Source: Veillonella caviae (GTDB taxonomy: Bacteria > Bacillota > Negativicutes > Veillonellales > Veillonellaceae). From it: a DNA stretch of 64,000 nt. Where the stretch lies: the NCBI RefSeq assembly GCF_003992125.1, contig NZ_RQUY01000011.1, forward strand, positions 1-64,000. Reading direction: 5' to 3'. Positions 33,965 to 43,467 of the stretch are shown here, piece by piece. Position numbers and translations under genes: made by a program. How positions within the stretch are numbered: position 1 is the first letter of the stretch; each line of letters starts with the position of its first letter. The notes beneath the pieces are model-generated. The model worked only from the letters and a program-made list of their open reading frames with translations. It ran no database searches and was not told the DNA's origin.

Positions 33965-34861
33965 GTGAATACAGAACGCATTAAAAAGTTCGTTGGTGGA
34001 CAAGCAGTCATTGAAGGTGTTATGATGCGTGGTCCTGGCTATACAGCAACAGCTGTACGTGAACCAGGTGGTACCATTGTAGTACAAAAGGAAATAACTA
34101 CGTCCATCCAAGATCGATATCCTATATTAAAAAAACCATTTCTACGAGGCTGTGTAGCTTTATATGAATCTCTTGTTATTGGTATGAAAGCTTTGTCATT
34201 TTCGGCTAAGGCTGCCGGTGATGAAGAAGAGGAAATGTCTAATAGTGAAATTGCAATCACCATGGTATTTTCTACGGTATTTGCAATCGCTTTGTTTTTG
34301 GCCCTCCCTACATATGCAGTAAAATTTATTCCTGGTATTCAGGATAATCATGTTATACTAAACTTATTGGAAGGTGCTGTTCGATTAGTTCTTTTCTTGC
34401 TCTATATTTGGGCTATTGGTCTTACAAAGGATATTCAGCGAGTATTTCAGTATCATGGGGCAGAGCATAAAACTATCCATGCTTATGAAAATAATTTACC
34501 TTTAACAGTGGAACATATTCGTTCTCAAACGAGATTGCATCCTCGATGTGGTACGAATTTTCTCCTTATTGTTATGGTAGTGAGTATATTTGTGTTTGCC
34601 TTTTTAGGGTGGCCTAGTTTGTGGGAACGAATTATATCCCGTGTTCTTCTTATGCCAGTAGTAGCAGGAATTGCGTATGAGTTTATTCGCCTTGCTGGAC
34701 GTAGTGAGAATAGTTTTGTGAAAGCTCTCGTTAAACCAGGGTTAGCATTGCAATATATGACGACTCGAGAACCGGAGGACGATCAAATTGAGGTGGCCAT
34801 ACGTGCCTTAGAAGAGGTGCGTCCACCAGAGGAAGAGGCTTACGAAGATAGTACAGATTAA
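33965..34861 (+). CDS. DUF1385 membrane protein (YqhQ-like)
   Basis: A 298-residue integral membrane protein. The N-terminal FVGGQAVIEGVMMRGPG segment (about 9-25) and the conserved FQYHGAEHKTIHAYE and RLHPRCGTNFLL motifs define DUF1385. Four to five hydrophobic segments are visible (about 97-125, 135-155, 190-215, 220-245). The conserved His, Glu and Cys residues suggest a metal or catalytic site, but no activity is established. The start GTG 33965 has GAGAGGA upstream; an ATG at 33961 is in another frame. It precedes prfA by 18 bases, a frequent association in Firmicutes. Confidence 0.85.
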   Translation: MNTERIKKFVGGQAVIEGVMMRGPGYTATAVREPGGTIVVQKEITTSIQDRYPILKKPFLRGCVALYESLVIGMKALSFSAKAAGDEEEEMSNSEIAITMVFSTVFAIALFLALPTYAVKFIPGIQDNHVILNLLEGAVRLVLFLLYIWAIGLTKDIQRVFQYHGAEHKTIHAYENNLPLTVEHIRSQTRLHPRCGTNFLLIVMVVSIFVFAFLGWPSLWERIISRVLLMPVVAGIAYEFIRLAGRSENSFVKALVKPGLALQYMTTREPEDDQIEVAIRALEEVRPPEEEAYEDSTD

Positions 34862-34879
34862 TTAAGGTTGAGGTTTACT

Positions 34880-35962
34880 ATGTTAGTTAATAAACTACAA
34901 GTTATTGAAGATAAATTTATGGATTTAGAGCAGCGCATTAGTGACCCAGAAGTCATTGCTCGCCAGCAAGAGTGGCAAAAATTAACGCGTCAACACTCTC
35001 AATTATCTGAAACGGTAGAAACTTTCAGAACCTATAAGAAAGTATTACAAGGTTTAGATGAAGCTATGGAAGTGTTAGAAGATAAATCCATGGACGAAGA
35101 TTTCCGCGCTATGGCACAAGAAGAATTAAAAGAGTTAAAGGTACAAAAAGAAGAGTTAGAAGAAAAGTTACAAGTTCTTTTATTGCCTAAAGACCCTAAT
35201 GATGATAAAAACGTTATTATCGAAATTCGTGGCGGTGCCGGTGGTGATGAAGCAGCCCTTTTTGCAGGGGATTTATTCCGTATGTATACTAAATATGCAG
35301 AAAGCCAAGGCTGGCGTTGTGAAGTGATTGATGCGAACGAACCTGAATTAGGTGGTTTCAAAGAAGTCGTATTTTCTGTAGATGGCATGAATGCATATTC
35401 TAAAATGAAATTTGAATCTGGTGTACATCGTGTGCAGCGTGTACCGACTACTGAAACACAAGGTAGAGTACATACGTCTACTGTAACTGTAGCGGTGCTG
35501 CCTGAAATGGAAGATGTAGATATCGAAGTGAATGAAAAAGATTTAAAAATTGATACATATCGTGCCAGTGGTGCAGGCGGGCAGCATATTAATAAGACAG
35601 AATCTGCTGTGCGTATTACTCATTTGCCTACAGGTATTGTAGTGGCTTGTCAGGACCAACGTTCTCAATTGCAAAATAGAGAAAAAGCAATGCGGGTATT
35701 GCGTGCTAAACTACAAGACCAAGCAGATCAAGCAGCTATTGCAAGTCAAGCGGCAGACCGTAAGAGTCAAGTAGGTACTGGTGATCGCAGTGAACGTATT
35801 CGTACGTATAACTTTCCACAAGGTCGTGTGACAGATCATCGTATTAATTTAACATTATATAAATTGGATGCTATTTTGAATGGAGATTTAGATGAACTCA
35901 TTCAAGCATTAAATGCAGCAGATCAAGCTGCTAAAATGCAGGAGGCTAATACGAATGTATAA
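34880..35962 (+). CDS. prfA: Peptide chain release factor 1
   Basis: A 360-residue class I release factor reading UAA and UAG. The catalytic GGQ is in [12 protein letters not shown] (about 228-239). The codon-recognition PxT appears as PTT in [12 protein letters not shown], and the [12 protein letters not shown] segment is typical. The length matches RF1. The ATG at 34880 lies behind GAGGT. Its last 8 bases overlap the start of prmC, whose product methylates the GGQ glutamine, so the two are translationally coupled. Confidence 0.96.
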   Translation: MLVNKLQVIEDKFMDLEQRISDPEVIARQQEWQKLTRQHSQLSETVETFRTYKKVLQGLDEAMEVLEDKSMDEDFRAMAQEELKELKVQKEELEEKLQVLLLPKDPNDDKNVIIEIRGGAGGDEAALFAGDLFRMYTKYAESQGWRCEVIDANEPELGGFKEVVFSVDGMNAYSKMKFESGVHRVQRVPTTETQGRVHTSTVTVAVLPEMEDVDIEVNEKDLKIDTYRASGAGGQHINKTESAVRITHLPTGIVVACQDQRSQLQNREKAMRVLRAKLQDQADQAAIASQAADRKSQVGTGDRSERIRTYNFPQGRVTDHRINLTLYKLDAILNGDLDELIQALNAADQAAKMQEANTNV

Positions 35963-36830
35963 TAAGGAGATTTGGACAATAGGTCGCATTCTCCAGTGGA
36001 CAGAGCAGTACTTTCAAAACAAGGAGATGGACACACCTCGACTTGATGGGGAAGTACTGCTTTCTCATGTTTTAGGGAAAGAACGAATCTATTTGTATAC
36101 TCATTATGATCAACCCTTGGAACAAGCCGAGCTAGATGCATTTAGACCGTTCGTCATAGAACGCGCTAAAGGGCATAGTGTAGCGAGTATTATAGGAAAA
36201 AAAGATTTTATGGGTCTTACATTTCATGTAAATGATAAAGTCCTCATTCCTAGGCCTGATACAGAAACGTTAGTCGAATATATTCTTGGTTCCTATGGTA
36301 CAGAACAAGAATTGTCTATTTTAGATATGTGCACAGGACCAGGTACGATTTTACTAAGTTTGCTTCATTATTTGCCAAATGCAAAGGGATTAGGATTAGA
36401 TGTATCTCATGACGCCTTAATAATAGCTACTGAGAATCAAAGAGCGTTTCAATTAGAAGGACGTAGCTCTTTTTTTGAATCTGATATGTTTTCTTATTTA
36501 GAATCGAATCCACAACAGTTTGATATCATCGTATCAAATCCTCCGTATATACGCTTAACAGATAAGTCAATGTTATCCCCAGATGTGTTAAATGAACCTC
36601 ATATAGCCCTCTTTGCTGGTGATGATGGGCTCGTATTTTATCGCGTATTGGCAAAACACTGTAGTAAATATTTACGTGTTGCAGGTAGAGTTGCTTTTGA
36701 AGTGGGGTACGATCAATCTGATGCGGTGAGTCAATTGTTAGAAGATACAGGGGATTATGTCGATATTCAAACAATACCTGATTTAGCAGGTATCGGTCGT
36801 GTAGTAACCGCTGTATATAAGGGGGTATAA
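35955..36830 (+). CDS. prmC: Release factor glutamine methyltransferase
   Basis: A 291-residue SAM-dependent enzyme that methylates the Gln of the GGQ motif in release factors. The N-terminal helical domain recognises the factor ([15 protein letters not shown]). Then come [13 protein letters not shown] (about 95-107), the SAM motif [15 protein letters not shown] (canonical LDLGTGSG, here CTGPG) and the active-site [12 protein letters not shown] (about 189-200). ATG 35955 sits inside the end of prfA behind AGGAGG. It is followed by the Sua5-type gene one base on. Confidence 0.94.
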   Translation: MYNKEIWTIGRILQWTEQYFQNKEMDTPRLDGEVLLSHVLGKERIYLYTHYDQPLEQAELDAFRPFVIERAKGHSVASIIGKKDFMGLTFHVNDKVLIPRPDTETLVEYILGSYGTEQELSILDMCTGPGTILLSLLHYLPNAKGLGLDVSHDALIIATENQRAFQLEGRSSFFESDMFSYLESNPQQFDIIVSNPPYIRLTDKSMLSPDVLNEPHIALFAGDDGLVFYRVLAKHCSKYLRVAGRVAFEVGYDQSDAVSQLLEDTGDYVDIQTIPDLAGIGRVVTAVYKGV

Positions 36831-36831
36831 C

Positions 36832-37944
36832 ATGGACACACATGATAGTATACATACTCATATATTGTCTAATCCTTCCTCTAATGATTTGTTAGTAGCT
36901 GCTCGTGCATTACAGAATGGGGAATTAGTGGCTATTCCAACAGAAACGGTGTATGGATTAGGTGCTAATGGACTAGACGCTGAGGCAATGGATAAAATCT
37001 ATGCTGCAAAAGGGCGCCCATCTGATAATCCTCTTATTCTACATGTTCCATCTATAGATAGTATACGGCCTCTTGTGAAAGCAATTCCCAAAACGGCATA
37101 TCAATTGATGGAGACTTTTTGGCCAGGGCCTTTGACAATCACTTTGCCTAAATCTGACTTAGTACCCTACCGTGCTACAGGGGGCTTAGAAAGAGTGGCC
37201 TTACGTTGTCCTGATCATGATATATGTCGTCAATTATTATCTCTTGCTGGTGTACCTATAGCAGCACCGAGTGCGAATATATCTGGTAGACCGAGTCCTA
37301 CGACAGCACAAGCAGTGTATGAAGATATGAATGGTCGTATTCTTTATATTGTCGATGCAGGACCTTGTTCAATAGGTGTAGAATCTACAGTGGTAGAAGT
37401 ACAAGAGGATGCGGTTATTATATTGCGTCCAGGTGGTATTACCAAGGAAATGCTAGAAACCGTGGTATCTACCGTTACTTATGATAAGGCGCTTAGTTCT
37501 GATGCAAAACCGAAAGCGCCTGGTATGAAATACAAACACTATGCACCAGATGCACCGATGACTGCATTCGTTGGAAATGCACAGGATGTAGCAATAGCCA
37601 TTGATAAATACGTACATAGTTTGACTAGGCAACAGGGAGAAATTGTTAGTCATGACTTTGTGCATATTGCAAAGGCCTGCAATGTTGGATATTTGCTTAG
37701 TAAGGAAGTATATGAGGCTTTGCAACCTACCATACTGACTGATGTACCAGTAAATTGCATTCATGTGTACGGACACCATGGCGATGCTGTGTCTTTGGCT
37801 CACGATTTTTACAGTGCTTTATTATCTTTTAACGAAGCTAAAGTAACGCATATTATAGCAGAAGGTGTACAGCCAGAAGGATTAGGCGTAGCTGTTATGA
37901 ATCGCATGGAAAAGGCTAGTGGCGGGCACATTGAATATCTATAA
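36832..37944 (+). CDS. tsaC: L-threonylcarbamoyladenylate synthase, Sua5 type
   Basis: A 370-residue enzyme making threonylcarbamoyl-AMP for the t6A modification of ANN-decoding tRNAs. The YrdC domain occupies about residues 18-210: AIPTETVYGLGANG, KIYAAKGRPSDNPLI, FWPGPLTITLP, RCPDHDICRQLL and APSANISGRPSPT. KAPGMKYKHYAPDAP then opens the linker to the C-terminal Sua5 domain, so it is the long Sua5 form and not the short TsaC. It is the YwlC orthologue by gene order. The start overlaps the prmC stop region, indicating an operon. Confidence 0.93.
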   Translation: MDTHDSIHTHILSNPSSNDLLVAARALQNGELVAIPTETVYGLGANGLDAEAMDKIYAAKGRPSDNPLILHVPSIDSIRPLVKAIPKTAYQLMETFWPGPLTITLPKSDLVPYRATGGLERVALRCPDHDICRQLLSLAGVPIAAPSANISGRPSPTTAQAVYEDMNGRILYIVDAGPCSIGVESTVVEVQEDAVIILRPGGITKEMLETVVSTVTYDKALSSDAKPKAPGMKYKHYAPDAPMTAFVGNAQDVAIAIDKYVHSLTRQQGEIVSHDFVHIAKACNVGYLLSKEVYEALQPTILTDVPVNCIHVYGHHGDAVSLAHDFYSALLSFNEAKVTHIIAEGVQPEGLGVAVMNRMEKASGGHIEYL

Positions 37945-37971
37945 AATGTCCATTAGCAATAGAGTTTTGTC

Positions 37972-37999
37972 TTTACTTATTGGATAAATTTGTTATAAT
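37972..37999 (+). promoter_or_regulatory. Promoter for the ywlE-rpiB-glyA group
   Basis: TTTACT (37972-37977), 16 bp, perfect TATAAT (37994-37999), 41 bases upstream of the phosphatase start. Confidence 0.6.
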
Positions 38000-38040
38000 G
38001 TATAAATAGCTACTCATTTGGTGGCGGTAAGGATGTAATT

Positions 38041-38481
38041 ATGAAAATTTTATTTGTATGCACAGGTAATACTTGCCGTAGTCCTATGGCAGAAGGTATT
38101 ACACGAGTATTGGCAACTGAATGTGGACTAGATGTTCAAGTTGTATCGGCTGGTTTATTTGCTGCATATGGTGCAAAGCCTACAGAAGAAGCAGTTATTG
38201 CTGTTCAGTCTATTACAGATATTTCTAGCCATGAATCTCGTCCTCTAACGATGGAACTTGTTAATACTGCAGATTTAATTATCGGTATGACAGCGGACCA
38301 TAAATCGGTGCTATTGCGCCAATTCCCTTTTGACGAAGCTAAAATTAAAACGCTAGCTGAATGGGGCTATGGAACTGGTGATGTATCTGACCCTTTTGGT
38401 TCTTCTCAAGAGGTGTATAATGAATGTGCAGAACAAATTTATAATCTAGTGAAAGCTGGGTTATCATCTATCAAGGAATAG
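38041..38481 (+). CDS. ywlE: Low-molecular-weight phosphatase, YwlE type (probable protein-arginine phosphatase)
   Basis: A 146-residue LMW-PTP-fold enzyme. The phosphate loop is CTGNTCRS: nucleophile Cys7, Arg13. Thr at position 11, in place of the Ile found in tyrosine phosphatases, is the residue that gives Bacillus YwlE its phospho-arginine specificity. The general acid Asp is in DVSDPFGSS (about 116-124). Gene order (Sua5, ywlE, rpiB, glyA, upp) matches Bacillus, strengthening the assignment. No McsB arginine kinase gene is in the window, so its partner must be elsewhere if the system exists. Confidence 0.82.
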   Translation: MKILFVCTGNTCRSPMAEGITRVLATECGLDVQVVSAGLFAAYGAKPTEEAVIAVQSITDISSHESRPLTMELVNTADLIIGMTADHKSVLLRQFPFDEAKIKTLAEWGYGTGDVSDPFGSSQEVYNECAEQIYNLVKAGLSSIKE

Positions 38482-38492
38482 GAGATTGGCTT

Positions 38493-38930
38493 ATGAAAGT
38501 TGCAATTGGTTGTGATCATGGTGGATTACATTTAAAACAAGACATAAAAGAATTACTATTAAGTTTAGGCCATGAAGTAGAAGATTTTGGAACCCATAGT
38601 ACGGAATCCTGTGATTATCCTGATATTGCTGAGCCTGTAGCACATGCTGTAGTAGATGGCAATGCTGACAGAGGTATTTTAATTTGTGGAACTGGCATTG
38701 GTATTGGCATTGCGGCTAATAAAATTCCAGGTGTGCGTGCTGCTTTATGTCATGATACATTTTCTGCTCACGCTAGCCGTGAACATAATAATGCGAATAT
38801 CCTTACCATGGGGGAACGCATTATTGGTCCAGGTCTTGCAAAGGATATCGTTACTATTTGGATGGGTGCGGAATTTGAAGGTGGCCGTCACTCTCGTCGA
38901 GTAGAGAAAATCTCTGCTTTAGAGCAATAA
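38493..38930 (+). CDS. rpiB: Ribose-5-phosphate isomerase B
   Basis: A 145-residue RpiB/LacA/LacB-family isomerase interconverting ribose 5-phosphate and ribulose 5-phosphate. AIGCDHGGLHLKQ (about 4-16), the catalytic Cys in GILICGTGIGIGIAANK (about 61-77, Cys65), and CHDTFSAHASREHNNANILTMGERIIG follow the family. The length is typical. It lies 11 bases after ywlE in the same operon. Confidence 0.95.
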   Translation: MKVAIGCDHGGLHLKQDIKELLLSLGHEVEDFGTHSTESCDYPDIAEPVAHAVVDGNADRGILICGTGIGIGIAANKIPGVRAALCHDTFSAHASREHNNANILTMGERIIGPGLAKDIVTIWMGAEFEGGRHSRRVEKISALEQ

Positions 38931-39000
38931 TTTTTATATAGTACAATAATACATCATTACAAATACTTTCATAATATATAGTCGTATGAGGAGGATTTCT

Positions 39001-40242
39001 ATGAGTTTCATAGCAAAACAAGACCCTAATGTACAAGCAGTTATCAATCAAGAATTGATGCGTCAACGCGATAAATTGGAAATGATTGCCTCTGAAAACA
39101 TCGTTTCTCAAGCGGTAATGGAAGCTCAAGGTAGTGTGTTGACTAATAAATATGCTGAAGGTTACCCAGGTAAACGCTATTATGGCGGTTGTGAACATGT
39201 AGACGTTATCGAAACTTTGGCTATTGAACGGGCTAAGCGGTTGTTTGGTGCAGAACATGCCAATGTACAACCTCACTCTGGTTCCCAAGCTAACTTCGGT
39301 GTATATTTTGCATTGTTACAAACTGGTGATACTATTGTTGGTATGAATTTGTCCCACGGTGGTCATTTAACTCATGGGTCCCCTGTAAATGTATCTGGTA
39401 CATATTTTAATGTAGTACCTTACGGTGTAAATGCGGATACACAACAAATCGATTATGATGAATTCCGTAATATCGTATTAGAAGCAAAACCTAAATTGAT
39501 TATCGCAGGTGGTAGTGCATATAGCCGTCAAATCGATTTCAAAAAAATGGCAGAGGTTGCTCATGAAGTAGATGCTATCTTCATGGTAGATATGGCTCAT
39601 TTTGCAGGCCTTGTAGCGGCTGGTTTACATCCTAATCCTGTAGAATATGCTGATATTGTAACCACAACAACGCATAAAACATTGCGTGGTCCTCGTGGTG
39701 GTTTGATTCTTTGCAAAGAAAAATATGCAAAAGCTATCGATAAAGCTATTTTCCCTGGCATTCAAGGTGGTCCATTGATGCATGTTATTGCAGCTAAAGC
39801 TGTAGCCCTTGGTGAAGCATTGCAGCCTGAATTCAAAGTATATGCTGAACAAGTTATTAAAAATGCTAAAGTATTGGCTGCTGAATTACAAGCAAAAGGT
39901 TTGACTATTGTTTCTGGTGGTACTGATACACATGTAATGCTAGTAGATGTGCGCAATACTGGTTTAACAGGCAAAGAAGCAGAGCATCTATTAGATGAAA
40001 TCGGCATTACAGCTAATAAAAATACAATTCCATTCGATCCTGCTAGTCCATTTGTAACAAGTGGTATCCGTTTAGGTACACCAGCATTGACTACACGTGG
40101 TCTCGTTGAAGCTGATATGGTGGAAATTGCAGATATTATTGCTGCTGTATTACAACATCCAGAAGATAAAGAAGTACAAGCAAATGCGGTAAAACGCGTT
40201 ACTGTATTGTGCGAAAAATATCCTTTATACCCAAATTTATAA
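39001..40242 (+). CDS. glyA: Serine hydroxymethyltransferase
   Basis: A 413-residue PLP enzyme that interconverts serine and glycine with tetrahydrofolate, the main source of one-carbon units. Motifs: [51 protein letters not shown] and the Schiff-base lysine in [14 protein letters not shown] (about 223-236). ATG 39001 follows GGAGGA; the longer frame from 38986 has no site. It precedes upp in the same order as Bacillus, but a strong terminator separates them here. Confidence 0.97.
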   Translation: MSFIAKQDPNVQAVINQELMRQRDKLEMIASENIVSQAVMEAQGSVLTNKYAEGYPGKRYYGGCEHVDVIETLAIERAKRLFGAEHANVQPHSGSQANFGVYFALLQTGDTIVGMNLSHGGHLTHGSPVNVSGTYFNVVPYGVNADTQQIDYDEFRNIVLEAKPKLIIAGGSAYSRQIDFKKMAEVAHEVDAIFMVDMAHFAGLVAAGLHPNPVEYADIVTTTTHKTLRGPRGGLILCKEKYAKAIDKAIFPGIQGGPLMHVIAAKAVALGEALQPEFKVYAEQVIKNAKVLAAELQAKGLTIVSGGTDTHVMLVDVRNTGLTGKEAEHLLDEIGITANKNTIPFDPASPFVTSGIRLGTPALTTRGLVEADMVEIADIIAAVLQHPEDKEVQANAVKRVTVLCEKYPLYPNL

Positions 40243-40352
40243 GACAAGGATTGGTGTAGTTATCATACATTCTGAATTAAATGAATGGTTATTATTGTTA
40301 GGCTAATAGCCTATTAATGATAGAGTAGACATTATACTTGTATGGAAGATTT

Positions 40353-40386
40353 AAAAGAGATGAACAGTCGCTGTTCATCTCTTTTT
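40353..40386 (+). terminator. Terminator after glyA
   Basis: A 15-bp stem (40353-40367 with 40371-40385), 3-nt loop, T-run. The rest of the 40243-40504 gap shows no gene. Confidence 0.88.
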
Positions 40387-40489
40387 ATATGTAGATTAAT
40401 TATATTTATATGGCAAGATTTTCTTAAATGTGATAGAGTATGTATGAATAGAGAAGGCTAACACAATTAGCGTAAGTTTGATTGTATAA

Positions 40490-41131
<642 letters not shown>

Positions 41132-41211
41132 TTATAGTGATTGTAATATAAGTTACGATAATTTATTCTATAATGTATAATAAAAGTAATACACTATAAA
41201 AGTCATTGAAA

Positions 41212-41234
41212 AACGCCTGAAAAGGCGTTTTTTT
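41212..41234 (+). terminator. Terminator after upp
   Basis: AACGCCT / AGGCGTT (41212-41218 with 41223-41229), GAAA tetraloop, run of seven T. Confidence 0.92.
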
Positions 41235-41236
41235 AC

Positions 41237-41265
41237 TTGAATAAATTATTGATTAGGTATAAAAT
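41237..41265 (+). promoter_or_regulatory. Promoter of the cggR-gapA operon
   Basis: TTGAAT (41237-41242), 17 bp, TAAAAT (41260-41265), directly after the upp terminator and upstream of the CggR operator. Confidence 0.6.
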
Positions 41266-41295
41266 GAAATCGTAAAGGTATTTTTTTGATTTAAG

Positions 41296-41331
41296 TGGGA
41301 CTAATCCTGTCCTGATGGGACAAATATCGTT
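41296..41331 (+). promoter_or_regulatory. CggR operator
   Basis: TGGGAC-N6-TGTC-N4-TGGGAC-N6-CGTT: 41296-41301, 41308-41311, 41316-41321 and 41328-41331. This matches the published layout of the Bacillus subtilis CggR operator (CGGGAC-N6-TGTC-N4-CGGGAC-N6-TGTC) in every block and spacing except the first base of each long half and the last tetramer. It lies about 30 bases downstream of the promoter -10, as in Bacillus, where bound CggR blocks elongation. Confidence 0.88.
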
Positions 41332-41360
41332 TTCTCATCAAAGGGTAAAGGAGGAACCCT

Positions 41361-42386
41361 ATGAATGAGCTGTTAATGATATGTGAGCGCATTGCTCCCG
41401 AATTGATGATTGTAATGAAGGAACGTTACAAGTTGATGAATCTGTTAGCCTATGAAGAACCTATGGGGCGAAGGACCTTAGCTGTTGCTACAGATTTGCC
41501 AGAACGTACTGTACGATCTCATATTGATGTACTTAGGCATAATGGGTTGGTAGATATTTCTAAACCAGGCATTATGCTCAGTAAAGAAGGACATCAATTA
41601 GTACCTAAATTGCGCAATATGCTTTACGAACTGGAAAAGTTCGGTGATTTAGAAAAACGTTTACAGAGAGCTTTGGGTATCGATAGGGTTATTATTACAC
41701 CTACGGAAGGCTCTTTGATGCTTAAGAAAATAGGCTTTACTGCTGCTAAGGTAGTACAAGAATTAGTAGAAACTAATTCTATTGTCGCCGTTAGTGGTGG
41801 TAGTACTATGGCGGCGATGGCGGAGGAAATGCCTGGTCAAAAGCTGTTCCCTATGGTAGTGCCAGCTAGGGGGGGAGTAGGTGAGATTGTAGAACATCAA
41901 GCTAATGTGATTGCTGCTGTATTAGCAGAACGTTGGCAAGGTAACTATAAAATGCTTCACTTACCAGATGGATTATCTCCAGATTCGCTCCATATGCTTG
42001 TTACCTTAGAGCCACAAATCAAGGAGATTAGTGAATTGATTCACAGTACTGATGTATTGGTATTTGGTATTGGACAAGCTATTCACATGGCTAATGTACG
42101 TCATATACCATCATCTGTAATGGAAAAATTAGTTGCAAAAGGTGCTGTAGGGGAAGCTTTAGGGCAGTATTGTTCTATGGATGGTTCTGTTGTATATGCA
42201 ACGAATAATATAGGGCTTTCACTAGGAGATATTCAAAAAATACCCCATGTTGTGGCTGTAGCTGGTGGTTTTGAAAAAGCTGAAGCTATTATTAGTATAA
42301 TGAGGGCTTGTAAAAAAGGCATTCTTATTATTGATGATCAAGCTGCAGACGGGATGCGTCAAATTTTAGATATTCCTACACTATAA
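41361..42386 (+). CDS. cggR: Central glycolytic genes regulator
   Basis: A 341-residue SorC/DeoR-type repressor. The N-terminal winged helix (RRTLAVATDLPERTVRSHIDVLRHNGLVDIS, about 36-66) is followed by the sugar-phosphate-binding domain: VSGGSTMAAMAEEM, PARGGVGE and the C-terminal AVAGGFEKAEAIISIM. CggR in Bacillus senses fructose 1,6-bisphosphate. It heads the gapA-pgk-tpiA-gpmI-eno operon and its operator is in the leader, so autoregulation is expected. Fructose bisphosphate is made by pfkA, which is also in this window. AAAGGAGG precedes the start. Confidence 0.93.
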   Translation: MNELLMICERIAPELMIVMKERYKLMNLLAYEEPMGRRTLAVATDLPERTVRSHIDVLRHNGLVDISKPGIMLSKEGHQLVPKLRNMLYELEKFGDLEKRLQRALGIDRVIITPTEGSLMLKKIGFTAAKVVQELVETNSIVAVSGGSTMAAMAEEMPGQKLFPMVVPARGGVGEIVEHQANVIAAVLAERWQGNYKMLHLPDGLSPDSLHMLVTLEPQIKEISELIHSTDVLVFGIGQAIHMANVRHIPSSVMEKLVAKGAVGEALGQYCSMDGSVVYATNNIGLSLGDIQKIPHVVAVAGGFEKAEAIISIMRACKKGILIIDDQAADGMRQILDIPTL

Positions 42387-42440
42387 TCGTTTTCTATATT
42401 CTTTATGTTATATATAATTGTTCTTAAGGAGGATATAACA

Positions 42441-43451
42441 ATGGCTGTAAAAGTTGGTATTAATGGTTTTGGTCGTATTGGTAAATGTGTAGTTCGCGCA
42501 GCTATCAACAACCCAGATATTGAAGTAGTAGCAATTAATGCAACTGGTGATAATGAAGGAACTGCATTATTGTTAAAATATGATTCTGTACATGGTACTA
42601 TTCCTAATGAAGTGGTAGCAGAAGAAAATCACATCGTTGTAGATGGTAAAAAAATTCGTGTATTCCATGATCGCGATGCATCTAAACTACCTTGGTCTGA
42701 AGAAGGTGTAGAAATTGTTATTGAATGTACTGGTAAGTACCGTGATGCAGAGGAAGCAAAAGTGCATTTAAATCAACCTACTGTTAAAAAAGTATTGATT
42801 TCTGCACCTGGTAAAAATGAAGATTTAACTATGGTTATGGGTGTTAACCAAGATATGTACGATCCTGCAAAACATCACATTATTTCCAATGCATCTTGTA
42901 CTACAAACTGCTTGGCGCCATTTGCGAAAGTATTGTGTGATGAATTCGGCATTAAACGCGGTATGATGACGACTATCCATTCCTATACAAATGACCAAAA
43001 AATCTTGGATGCTCGTCATAAAGACCCTCGTCGTGCTCGTGCAGCAGCTATGTCTATCATTCCTACTACAACTGGTGCAGCTAAAGCGGTTGCAAAAGTA
43101 TTACCTCAATTGAAAGGTAAATTGGATGGTTTTGCATTGCGTGTACCAACACCGGATGTATCTGCTACAGACTTGGTATGTGAACTTGAAAAACCTGCTA
43201 CAAAAGAAGAAATTAATGAGGCATTCCGTAAAGCGGCAGCTGGTGAATTAAAAGGTATCCTCGGTGTATCCGATGTACCTCTTGTATCTTGTGATTTCAG
43301 CTCTGATCCTCGCAGTTCTATTGTTGATGCTGATTTAACAATGGTTATGGAGGGTAACATGGTAAAAGTTGTTTCTTGGTATGACAATGAATGGGGTTAC
43401 TCTGAGCGCCTTATCGATATGGCTGTTTTCGTAGCAAGCAAAGGTTTATAA
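42441..43451 (+). CDS. gapA: Glyceraldehyde-3-phosphate dehydrogenase
   Basis: A 336-residue phosphorylating dehydrogenase. The NAD loop VGINGFGRIGK (about 4-14), the catalytic ISNASCTTNC (about 149-158) with Cys, and the C-terminal WYDNEWGYS are intact. The residue after the second strand (AINATGD) lacks the usual Asp of strictly NAD-dependent GapA (normally VNDL), so cofactor preference could be relaxed or NADP-leaning; this is a reading by eye. ATG 42441 lies behind AAGGAGG. It is the first structural gene after cggR. Confidence 0.95.
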   Translation: MAVKVGINGFGRIGKCVVRAAINNPDIEVVAINATGDNEGTALLLKYDSVHGTIPNEVVAEENHIVVDGKKIRVFHDRDASKLPWSEEGVEIVIECTGKYRDAEEAKVHLNQPTVKKVLISAPGKNEDLTMVMGVNQDMYDPAKHHIISNASCTTNCLAPFAKVLCDEFGIKRGMMTTIHSYTNDQKILDARHKDPRRARAAAMSIIPTTTGAAKAVAKVLPQLKGKLDGFALRVPTPDVSATDLVCELEKPATKEEINEAFRKAAAGELKGILGVSDVPLVSCDFSSDPRSSIVDADLTMVMEGNMVKVVSWYDNEWGYSERLIDMAVFVASKGL

Positions 43452-43467
43452 TGGAGGTCCTATAAGG

